DNA from: an uncultured Mesorhizobium sp.
GTDB taxonomy: Bacteria > Pseudomonadota > Alphaproteobacteria > Rhizobiales > Rhizobiaceae
Reading direction: 5' to 3'
Assembly (NCBI GenBank): GCA_950071955.1
Contig: CATMOC010000276.1
Coordinates: 1-5,673, forward strand
Length of the DNA stretch: 5,673 bases
Position 1 is the stretch's first letter. Each line of letters starts with the position of its first letter. This document shows positions 1 through 5,434 of the stretch, one piece after another. A program made the position numbers and the translations under genes. Below the pieces are notes generated by a model. The model was not told the origin of the DNA, ran no database searches, and saw only the letters and a list, made by a program, of their open reading frames with translations.

Positions 1-185
1 CTCATCTCCACGGGCTCGACGTCGTCGAGCATCGCCCCGCCGATGGCCTCGAACTGGAGCACGCGCTCCTCGCAGACACTGCATCCGCCAATGTGGACGG
101 CCACGACGAGGCGCGGTCCCGCATCGAGCGTGCCGCTCGCGTAGCGGAGCAAAGTTTCGTCGCTCGGATGATGATTGATCGTCAT
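1..185 (-). CDS. chrR: ChrR-type zinc anti-sigma factor, N-terminal part (runs off left edge)
   Basis: The first 61 codons of an anti-sigma factor that holds the adjacent RpoE inactive in the cytoplasm until a stress signal, singlet oxygen in Rhodobacter, triggers release. The protein begins MTINHHPSDETLLRYASGTL. Its candidate zinc ligands are His6, His31, Cys35 and Cys38 (H-x3-C-x2-C in the second part), the same spacing and numbering as the zinc-binding anti-sigma domain of R. sphaeroides ChrR as I recall it. The ATG at 185-183 overlaps the rpoE stop TGA (184-182) as ATGA, so translation is coupled and the pair should be made in proportion. The C-terminal cupin-like domain, which the singlet oxygen response requires in Rhodobacter, would lie outside the window. 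It cannot be told here whether this is a full two-domain ChrR or a short form. It should be transcribed with rpoE from the autoregulated promoter at 845-873. Confidence 0.9.
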   Translation of the reverse strand, partial: MTINHHPSDETLLRYASGTLDAGPRLVVAVHIGGCSVCEERVLQFEAIGGAMLDDVEPVEM

Positions 186-760
186 TTCAGGTCGTCCAGA
201 ATGTGGCGCAGGCGGCCGAGCGCCAGCCGCACGCGCGATTTGACGGTGCCGAGCGGTATCCCGAGTTCGCTGGCGATTTCGGATTGCGGCTTGTCCCCGA
301 AGAAGGAGAGCCGCAGCACCTCGGCCTGCTCGTGGGATAAAAGTTCAAGCGCGGCCCGCACCTGTTCCTCCCGCTGCACCGCCATGAGAACGGCTTCTCC
401 CGTCGCCGGCCCGTCGGGTTCGTCGGAAGGATCGAACAACTCCGCATTCGCCCGCGGCCGCTTCTCGCGCCTCAGCCGATCGATCCGCAGGTTTCGCGCT
501 ATGGTGAAGATCCAGGTCGAGACGCCGCCGCGCTCGGCGTTGAAATAGCCGGCCTTCCGCCAGACCAGCAGCATCGTCTCCTGGGCTAGTTCCTCGGCGG
601 CGGACGCGGAAAGCCCCCCGCGCATCATGAATGCCTTCAACCGCGGCCCGTAGTGGCTGAACAGCTGCGCGAACGCGGCGCGGTCACGCTCGACGGCGAC
701 CGCGGCGACGAGCCGCCTGGCATCGTCCGCCGAAAGGACTGGCCTTGCCTTTCCCGTCAT
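182..760 (-). CDS. rpoE: ECF RNA polymerase sigma factor, RpoE (ChrR-partnered, ECF11-like)
   Basis: A 192-residue ECF sigma factor directing RNA polymerase to stress promoters. Sigma region 2 spans about residues 30-99, with the acidic core EELAQETMLLVWRKA (56-70) and the -10-binding stretch STWIFTIARNLRIDRLRRE (81-99). A linker follows, then region 4 at about 138-190, whose helix-turn-helix reads SEIASELGIPLGTVKSRVRLAL and recognises the -35. I chose the ATG at 760-758 because GGGGA precedes it by 8 nt and the N-terminus then fits the family length. The frame stays open to an ATG at 919, but that start lies upstream of the predicted promoter and cannot be used. In-frame ATGs at 775 (no visible ribosome site) and 838 (almost exactly at the predicted +1, possible leaderless start) are alternatives. 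The pairing with ChrR identifies the subgroup and suggests a singlet-oxygen or related oxidative stress response. Confidence 0.92.
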   Translation of the reverse strand: MTGKARPVLSADDARRLVAAVAVERDRAAFAQLFSHYGPRLKAFMMRGGLSASAAEELAQETMLLVWRKAGYFNAERGGVSTWIFTIARNLRIDRLRREKRPRANAELFDPSDEPDGPATGEAVLMAVQREEQVRAALELLSHEQAEVLRLSFFGDKPQSEIASELGIPLGTVKSRVRLALGRLRHILDDLK

Positions 761-844
761 GCCGGGCGTCCCCATCGCCGAGGGATGGAAGCCGGGCAGG
801 ACCCTATGAGCCACGAAGTGATGTGTGGATGCATTCATGCGCCC

Positions 845-873
845 TATTACGACCGGTCGCGCCGGGCGGATCA
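845..873 (-). promoter_or_regulatory. RpoE-type promoter for rpoE-chrR (autoregulation)
   Basis: Read on the minus strand, -35 TGATCC lies at 873-868 and -10 TAATA at 849-845, with an 18-bp spacer. The R. sphaeroides RpoE consensus is TGATCC followed by TAAGA; this copy differs only in the fourth base of the -10. Predicted +1 is near 838, giving a leader of roughly 78 nt before the chosen rpoE start at 760. It faces away from the plus-strand promoter at 887-915. Its match to the consensus implies that RpoE activates its own synthesis. Confidence 0.8.
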
Positions 874-892
874 CCGGGCGCTCCGGTGATCC
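868..892. repeat. Perfect 10-bp inverted repeat carrying both -35 elements
   Basis: The left arm GGATCACCGG (868-877) and right arm CCGGTGATCC (883-892) are exact reverse complements around a 5-bp centre, GCGCT. Each arm contains one TGATCC -35 element facing outward. The symmetry extends four bases (CCGG) beyond the -35 hexamer on each inner side, more than two promoters alone would require. Confidence 0.9.
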
Positions 893-915
893 GTGCCGCA
901 CGCGGCTGCGTAAGA
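887..915 (+). promoter_or_regulatory. RpoE-type promoter for the lipid-modification operon
   Basis: The -35 TGATCC (887-892) and -10 TAAGA (911-915) with an 18-bp spacer match the R. sphaeroides RpoE consensus at every listed base. Predicted +1 is near 922, leaving about 47 nt of leader before the ATG at 969. This places the three-gene operon in the regulon of the sigma factor encoded next door. Confidence 0.88.
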
Positions 916-926
916 ACACAAGTTAC

Positions 927-947
927 GGAAGGAGGCGAGCCTCTTCC
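927..947 (+). other. Hairpin in the 5' leader of the operon, enclosing a GGAGG
   Basis: GGAA (927-930) and GAGG (932-935) can pair with CCTC (940-943) and TTCC (944-947), with G931 bulged and a CGAG tetraloop. It would form about 5 nt from the predicted transcript 5' end. The 5' arm contains GGAGG (931-935), a strong anti-16S match with no start codon at working distance. It may be a 5'-end stabiliser, or chance in GC-rich DNA. It is not a terminator, as it has no T-tract and lies before the genes. Confidence 0.45.
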
Positions 948-958
948 ACAGAGAACTT

Positions 959-962
959 GGAG
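959..962 (+). promoter_or_regulatory. Ribosome binding site deciding the 969 start
   Basis: GGAG, 6 nt before the ATG at 969, is the only well-spaced Shine-Dalgarno match between the predicted transcript start (about 922) and the Rossmann motif. It settles the start of the flavoprotein against in-frame ATGs at 825 and 996. Confidence 0.7.
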
Positions 963-968
963 TTCCAC

Positions 969-2315
969 ATGCCCGGTGCCGCCGGTACCCTTCCCATGAG
1001 ACCGCTCGAAATCGCAGTCGTCGGCAGCGGCATATCGGGCCTGTCGGCGGCATGGCTCCTGTCCACGCGCCACAAGGTCACGCTCTTCGAGCAGCGTCCG
1101 CGGCTCGGCGGGCACAGCAACACCGTGGACGCCGACGGGGTGGCGGTCGACACCGGGTTCATCGTCTACAACGAGGCGACCTATCCCAACCTGACCGCCC
1201 TGTTCGACCATCTCGGCGTGCCGACCGCGCCGTCTGACATGTCCTTCTCCGTCTCCATCGACGGCGGCCGCCTGGAGTATTCGGGCAGCGGCTTCGGCGG
1301 TCTCCTGGCACAGCCCCTCAACATCGCCAGGCCACGCTTCTGGCGGATGCTTCGCGAACTGCTGCGGTTCTACCGACAGGCACCCTTCGACGTCGCGCGC
1401 ATCGGCGAGATCAGCCTGGGCGAATATCTCGACACAAGGGGCTACGGCAGCGCCTTCCGGGAGGACCATCTCTACCCGATGGCCGCCGCGATCTGGTCCA
1501 CGCCCGCCGCCGAGGTCTGCAACTATCCCGCCGCCGCCTTCATCCGCTTCTGCGAAAACCATGGACTCTTGAGATTCGCAGGTCGCCCGGTCTGGCGGAC
1601 CGTCCGGGGCGGCAGCCGCGAATACGTAAGGCGCCTGACCGAACGTTTCCAGGGGCGGATTCTCGCCGGCCACGACATACAGGCCGTCGTCAGGAACCCG
1701 GGTTCGGTGGAGATCGTCGATTCCCGCGGCATCAGACGCCGCTTCGACCACGTCGTGATCGCCACGCATGCCGACCAGGCACTGGCGATGCTGGCCGACG
1801 CGGACGCGGCGGAGATGCAACTGCTCGGCAGTTTCGACTACAGCCGCAACGAAGCCGTCCTCCATTCCGATGCCCGTCTCATGCCGCGCCGCAAGCGGGC
1901 GTGGACGAGCTGGAACTATCTCGCCGACACTTGCGGTGGAACCAAGCGGCTGTCGGTCACGTACTGGATGAACAGGCTGCAGCCGCTCGCCGGCGAACAC
2001 CCGCTTTTCGTGACCCTGAACCCTGCGATGGAACCCCGGCCGGAAACCGTGAAACACCGCGAGATCTACGAACACCCGGTCTTCGACGCCGCAGCCATGC
2101 GCGCGCAGAAGGAACTCTGGTCCCTCCAGGGAGAGCGCAACACATGGTTCTGCGGCGCCTATTTCGGCGCCGGCTTCCACGAGGACGGGCTTCAGGCGGG
2201 TCTCGCCGTGGCCGAGGCGCTGGGCGGTGTGCGCAGGCCCTGGCAGGTGGCCGACGAATCCGGCCGCATCGCGATCTTCGATGTTCCGCGCAGGCGGGAA
2301 CTAGCGGCTGCCTGA
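969..2315 (+). CDS. FAD-dependent amine-oxidase/desaturase-like flavoprotein (COG2907)
   Basis: A 448-residue flavoprotein of the family that includes flavin amine oxidases and phytoene-desaturase-like enzymes, probably acting on membrane lipids. The N-terminal Rossmann fold reads IAVVGSGISGLSAAWLL (glycines at 19, 21, 24), followed by the ribose-binding Glu41 in FEQRPRLGGHSNT. The C-terminal FAD contact is GAYFGAGFHEDGLQAG, around residue 395-410. No signal peptide or convincing membrane helix is visible. The ATG at 969 is preferred because GGAG (959-962) sits 6 nt upstream. The frame is open from 825, but that lies before the predicted +1 near 922, and the ATG at 996 has no ribosome site. 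It is first in the RpoE-driven operon, and its stop overlaps the next start by one base. In the furan fatty acid pathway a desaturase (UfaD) is needed, and a flavoprotein here would suit that step; this is inference. The substrate is unknown. Confidence 0.88.
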   Translation: MPGAAGTLPMRPLEIAVVGSGISGLSAAWLLSTRHKVTLFEQRPRLGGHSNTVDADGVAVDTGFIVYNEATYPNLTALFDHLGVPTAPSDMSFSVSIDGGRLEYSGSGFGGLLAQPLNIARPRFWRMLRELLRFYRQAPFDVARIGEISLGEYLDTRGYGSAFREDHLYPMAAAIWSTPAAEVCNYPAAAFIRFCENHGLLRFAGRPVWRTVRGGSREYVRRLTERFQGRILAGHDIQAVVRNPGSVEIVDSRGIRRRFDHVVIATHADQALAMLADADAAEMQLLGSFDYSRNEAVLHSDARLMPRRKRAWTSWNYLADTCGGTKRLSVTYWMNRLQPLAGEHPLFVTLNPAMEPRPETVKHREIYEHPVFDAAAMRAQKELWSLQGERNTWFCGAYFGAGFHEDGLQAGLAVAEALGGVRRPWQVADESGRIAIFDVPRRRELAAA

Positions 2316-3142
2316 TGTCCGGTTTCCGATCCGCCATCTATGCAGGCAAGGTGATGCATCAGCGTCTGCGACCGCGCCGGCACCGCCTCGCCTACCGCAT
2401 GTTCTCGCTGCTCCTCGACCTGGACGAGATCGAAGCCCTCTCGCGCCGGCTCAGGCTGTTCTCGCGCAATCGTTTCAACCTGTTCGGCTTCTTCGACGGC
2501 GATCATGCCGACGGCTCGGGGCGACCGCTGCGCAACTATGTCGAACAGCAGCTTCGCGCCGCCGGCCTTGTCGTGGACGGCGGCGCCATCCGGCTGTTCT
2601 GCATGCCGCGCGTTCTGGGCTACGTCTTTAATCCGCTGAGCATCTACTTCTGCCATCTGGCGGACGGGCGCCTTCATGCGTTACTCTACGAAGTGAGCAA
2701 CACCTTCGGAGAGCGTCACAGCTATCTGATACCGATGGAAGGTGACGGCAGCGGGGGGAGCATAGAGCAGCATTGCGAGAAAGAGTTCTACGTATCCCCG
2801 TTCATTTCCATGGCCATGCGATACGACTTCCGCGTCGATCCGCCGGGCGAGCGGACGTCGATCCACATCACCGCGAGCGACACCGACGGACCCCTGATCG
2901 TGGCAGCCTTCTCGGGAGAGCGCCAGCCGCTGACCGACGCCACTCTGGCGCGGATGTTTTTCGCCTATCCGCTTCTCACGATGAAGGTGATCGCCGGCAT
3001 TCACTGGGAGGCCCTGCGCCTGTGGGCGAAGGGCGTGAAGCTAACATCCCGCCCCGCTCCGCCCGAGGCACCCGTCACCTACGTGGCAGCGAACGCGCCA
3101 CGCCTGCGCCGGAAAGCCGAGCCTGATGTCGCTGGATGTTGA
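2315..3142 (+). CDS. DUF1365 family protein (COG3496)
   Basis: A 275-residue protein of the DUF1365 family, whose biochemical role I cannot state. Family hallmarks are in order: YAGKVMHQRLRPRRHRLAYRMF (residues 9-30, shown here in two parts: YAGKVMHQRL and RPRRHRLAYRMF) followed by LDLDE; GYVFNPLSIYFC (102-113), the strongest signature; EVSNTFGERHSYLI; the KEFYVSPF block (156-163); and a C-terminal KVIAGIHWEALRLWAKGVKL. The conserved His, Asn and Cys residues would suit a metal site or catalysis, but this is unproven. The ATG (2315-2317) overlaps the upstream TGA as TGATG, so re-initiation is likely. The frame is open from 1901, inside the flavoprotein, and those upstream ATGs are not used. 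The 3' end overlaps the methyltransferase by 17 nt. The family is repeatedly found between COG2907 flavoproteins and Cfa-like methyltransferases, so it probably acts in the same acyl-chain modification, possibly as the oxygen-inserting step of a furan fatty acid pathway. Confidence 0.88.
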   Translation: MSGFRSAIYAGKVMHQRLRPRRHRLAYRMFSLLLDLDEIEALSRRLRLFSRNRFNLFGFFDGDHADGSGRPLRNYVEQQLRAAGLVVDGGAIRLFCMPRVLGYVFNPLSIYFCHLADGRLHALLYEVSNTFGERHSYLIPMEGDGSGGSIEQHCEKEFYVSPFISMAMRYDFRVDPPGERTSIHITASDTDGPLIVAAFSGERQPLTDATLARMFFAYPLLTMKVIAGIHWEALRLWAKGVKLTSRPAPPEAPVTYVAANAPRLRRKAEPDVAGC

Positions 3143-4346
3143 TCGCAGGTCCGGCCGGCTGCGCCCGTTCGGGGCCCTAGCCGCGCGTTTCCTGCGCAAG
3201 CTGCTTTCCTGCGCCACGGTCGGTCAGATTTCGGTGCGGACCCCGGAGGGGGTGGTGCTGGAACACCAGTCCGGCACGCCGGGGCCGGAGGCTGTCCTGC
3301 ACCTGAACCGCTGGAGCGCGGTGCGGCGCCTGGTCCTGGGCGGCGATATCGCCTTCGCCGAAGCCTATTTCGACGGCGAGTGGTCGACCCCCGACCTCGC
3401 CGCCCTGCTCGAACTCGCCGTGGCCAACATGGAGCAGATCGACCGGACCATTTCCGGATCGTGGCCCGCCAGGACGGTGAACAGGCTGCGCCACCTCCTG
3501 CGCGCCAACAGCCTGTCGGGGAGCAGGCGCAACATTGCCTATCACTACGATCTCGGCAACGAATTCTATCGCCTGTGGCTCGATCCGAGCATGACCTATT
3601 CGTCCGCCCTCTACCGGGCACCCGGTGAGACGCTGGAGCAGGCGCAGGAGAACAAGCTTCGACGCATCGCCGAACTCCTGTCGCCGCAACCCGGGCAGCG
3701 GGTGCTCGAAATCGGCTGCGGCTGGGGCACGCTGGCCAACCGGCTGGCGACATCCGGTGCAGACGTGAAGGGCATCACGCTTTCGTCCGAGCAGTTGGCC
3801 TACGCGCGCCAGTCCGCCGAACGCGAGGGCCTGGCAGACCGCGTCCGGATCGAACTGGAAGACTATCGCGACAGCGCCGGCTCGTTCGACCGCATCGTCT
3901 CCATCGAGATGATCGAGGCGGTCGGCGAGCAGTATTGGCCGGCCTATTTCGGCAAGGTCCGGCAGTTGCTGGCAGACGGCGGCAGGGCGGTGATCCAGGC
4001 GATTACGATCGACGAGAGCCGCTACGAGCAGTACCGGAACGGCGCGGATTTCATCCAGACCCACGTCTTTCCGGGCGGGATGCTGCCGTCGAAGACGCTC
4101 ATCGACCAGCACGCGAAGGACGCCGGACTGAAGCTGGTGGAGGCCGAGCATTTCGGCCAGAGCTATGCACGCACCCTGGCCGAGTGGCGCCATCGCTTCC
4201 GGCAGAGCTGGACGGCCGTCGAACAGCTCGGCTTCGACCAGCGCTTCCGCCGGCTCTGGGAATACTACCTCGCCTATTGCGAGGCCGGCTTCAAGACCCG
4301 CAACATCGACGTCGGCCTCTACGTGCTGGAGCCCCGGACCGACTGA
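3126..4346 (+). CDS. cfa: Cyclopropane-fatty-acid-synthase-family SAM methyltransferase (COG2230)
   Basis: A 406-residue SAM-dependent enzyme that transfers a methyl or methylene group to the double bond of phospholipid-bound unsaturated acyl chains at the membrane face. An N-terminal lipid-binding-type domain (about 1-135) is followed by HYDLGNEFYRLWLDPSMTYSSALY, in two parts HYDLGNEFYRLW and LDPSMTYSSALY (ending near 163), then SAM motif I VLEIGCGWGTLA (193-204), and the C-terminal YYLAYCEAGF with Cys385. Aligned by eye to E. coli Cfa from memory, Glu264, Ile293, Tyr347 and Cys385 match E239, I268, Y317 and C354, but Ser160 replaces C139 and Gln291 replaces H266. These positions help bind the catalytic bicarbonate, so methylation without ring closure, as by UfaM, is plausible. 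Length is near the family norm (E. coli 382). The start overlaps the DUF1365 gene by 17 nt; a GGAAAG lies upstream. It is the last gene of the RpoE operon. The symbol marks family only. Confidence 0.88.
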   Translation: MSLDVDRRSGRLRPFGALAARFLRKLLSCATVGQISVRTPEGVVLEHQSGTPGPEAVLHLNRWSAVRRLVLGGDIAFAEAYFDGEWSTPDLAALLELAVANMEQIDRTISGSWPARTVNRLRHLLRANSLSGSRRNIAYHYDLGNEFYRLWLDPSMTYSSALYRAPGETLEQAQENKLRRIAELLSPQPGQRVLEIGCGWGTLANRLATSGADVKGITLSSEQLAYARQSAEREGLADRVRIELEDYRDSAGSFDRIVSIEMIEAVGEQYWPAYFGKVRQLLADGGRAVIQAITIDESRYEQYRNGADFIQTHVFPGGMLPSKTLIDQHAKDAGLKLVEAEHFGQSYARTLAEWRHRFRQSWTAVEQLGFDQRFRRLWEYYLAYCEAGFKTRNIDVGLYVLEPRTD

Positions 4347-4390
4347 CGCTGCCCGCTGGAAGGCAGTCCGCGACGGCGGCAGTCATCGGG
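4347..4390. other. Convergent intergenic gap
   Basis: These 44 bases separate two operons that meet end to end. CTGCC (4349-4353) could pair with GGCAG (4362-4366) over an 8-nt loop, but there is no T-tract on either strand. I see no convincing bidirectional terminator, so transcription may end by Rho or run through. Confidence 0.5.
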
Positions 4391-5044
4391 TCAGCGCGCG
4401 TTTCCGTGCAAGCCGATGACGATGCGCGCGGCACGGCGGGCAGCCGTGAAAGCCGCACCCAGGACGACGATCCAGAGGGCGGCGACCAGCACGAACCGTC
4501 CAGCCTCGCCGGAGAACATGCCCCCGGCCGCGGCGGCGAGCGCGGCCACGGTCATCACCGCCATGCGGTGCTGCTTGGCCATCGGGCCGGAGAAATCGGC
4601 CGGCAGTCCGCACGCGCGGCCAAGTTCGCGCGTATAGGCCGTCAGGATCGCCATCCCGGCCGCCGCCCAGCCGAGCGTCGGTTCTGCTGCGCCAAGCCCG
4701 GCGCCCACTAGGATGAGGATGTCCGCCACCCTGTCGGGAAACTCGTTCCAGAAGGCGCCGTCCGGCTCCTTCTTGCCGGCCTCGATCGCCACCAGGCCGT
4801 CGAGGAGGTTGCACAGGAGCCGGACCTGGCAGAACAGCGCCGCCGCGACGAGGAGCAGCGCCTGCGGCCATCCCTGCATGCCCCCGGCGAGCCATAAGCA
4901 GCCCCCGGCGAAGGCGGCGGCAATGACACTGCCCATCGAGATGCGATTCGGCGTCAGCGAGGTAGCGGCGAGCCTGCGGGTCAGAGCTTTCGCCCAGCGG
5001 GTATCGCGGCTCGCCAGCGGGCGGCGGTCGGGGGCGTCCGTCAT
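4391..5044 (-). CDS. CDP-alcohol phosphatidyltransferase family membrane protein, divergent motif
   Basis: A 217-residue integral membrane enzyme of the family that joins CDP-diacylglycerol (or another CDP-alcohol) to an alcohol to make phospholipids. LTPNRIS (30-36) is a typical N-terminal element. The catalytic block runs from Asn79 to Asp108: NLLDGLVAIEAGK, then PDGAFWNEFPDRVAD. Compared with the standard DxxDGxxAR-x8-GxxxDxxxD, the first Asp is Asn79, the Arg is Ile87, and the G96-to-D104 gap is 7 rather than 3, with Asn100 at the usual Asp position. Asp82, Gly83, Asp104 and Asp108 remain. Hydrophobic stretches suggest about six membrane helices. The ATG at 5044 has AAGGA 9 nt upstream and starts 4 nt after the preceding gene's stop; an in-frame ATG at 5095 would overlap that gene. 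Neighbouring cdsA supplies CDP-diacylglycerol, which supports a phospholipid role. The accepting alcohol cannot be read from sequence. Confidence 0.85.
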   Translation of the reverse strand: MTDAPDRRPLASRDTRWAKALTRRLAATSLTPNRISMGSVIAAAFAGGCLWLAGGMQGWPQALLLVAAALFCQVRLLCNLLDGLVAIEAGKKEPDGAFWNEFPDRVADILILVGAGLGAAEPTLGWAAAGMAILTAYTRELGRACGLPADFSGPMAKQHRMAVMTVAALAAAAGGMFSGEAGRFVLVAALWIVVLGAAFTAARRAARIVIGLHGNAR

Positions 5045-5048
5045 CGTC

Positions 5049-5426
5049 TCATGTCCTTTCGCGCCGCCACAGGGCGTGGCTATAGAGCGCCGCATATCCG
5101 GTGGAGATCGAAAGCGGCAGCGCGATGGTGCGCAGGATCTCCGGCGTGCCGGTGAGCCCGTGCAGCGTCACGAGCACGGCAAGCGACGTGGCAAAGGCGA
5201 TCGCCGGCGGCAGCACCAGGCGCCCCATGCCGTCGAAGCGCGCCGACAGCGCCTCGACCGTCCGCTTCAGGAAGTACGTGATGGTTCCCGAGACAACACC
5301 CTGCACCAACCCGGCCAGTAGCGGCGCCGGCATGGCGTGCATGCGATTTGCGAACACGGCCCAGCCGCCCATCGCGGCGAAGGCGACGAGCACGTGTGCC
5401 GCGCTGCTGCCGGCCAGGGTCGACAT
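5049..5426 (-). CDS. Small four-helix membrane protein of unknown function
   Basis: I do not recognise this 125-residue protein. It has four hydrophobic segments, at roughly AHVLVAFAAMGGWAVFA, PLLAGLVQGVVSGTITYFL, LVLPPAIAFATSLAVLVTL and LRTIALPLSISTGYAALYS, with short loops and a basic C-terminus (ALWRRERT), so it is almost certainly an inner-membrane protein. A polar block, QGVVSGTITYFLKRTVEALSAR, is split between helix two and the loop after it and is the part most likely to be conserved. The ATG at 5426 is chosen because GAGG lies 6 nt upstream. An ATG at 5450 would add eight residues and overlap cdsA, without a ribosome site. It sits 8 nt after the cdsA stop and 4 nt before the CDP-alcohol transferase start, so the three are one operon. 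It may be an accessory subunit or a lipid transporter of this phospholipid module; that is inference. Confidence 0.8.
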   Translation of the reverse strand: MSTLAGSSAAHVLVAFAAMGGWAVFANRMHAMPAPLLAGLVQGVVSGTITYFLKRTVEALSARFDGMGRLVLPPAIAFATSLAVLVTLHGLTGTPEILRTIALPLSISTGYAALYSHALWRRERT

Positions 5427-5434
5427 CCGCGCCC

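Noticed and set aside
93..548. Plus-strand open frame (151 codons) across chrR and rpoE
   Set aside because: Ser/Arg-rich composition, opposite strand to two well-supported genes, no ribosome site.
804..2180. Long minus-strand open frame (458 codons) opposite the flavoprotein
   Set aside because: It is antisense to a clearly recognisable FAD protein, has a low-complexity His/Glu/Asp-rich composition typical of GC-rich shadow frames, and would run across the divergent promoter region.
1901..2314. N-terminal extension of the DUF1365 frame into the flavoprotein gene
   Set aside because: The extension is Arg/Ala-rich out-of-frame translation of the flavoprotein; family homology begins at the ATG at 2315, which is coupled to the upstream stop.
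3177..4193. Minus-strand open frame (338 codons) opposite the methyltransferase
   Set aside because: It is a shadow of the Cfa-like gene with no recognisable motif; long antisense frames are expected at this GC content.
4349..4366. CTGCC/GGCAG hairpin as a terminator
   Set aside because: Only five base pairs with an 8-nt loop and no T-tract on either strand.
4713..5321. Plus-strand open frames opposite the CDP-alcohol transferase and small membrane protein
   Set aside because: They lack motifs and lie opposite genes with membrane-protein features, ribosome sites and tight operon spacing.
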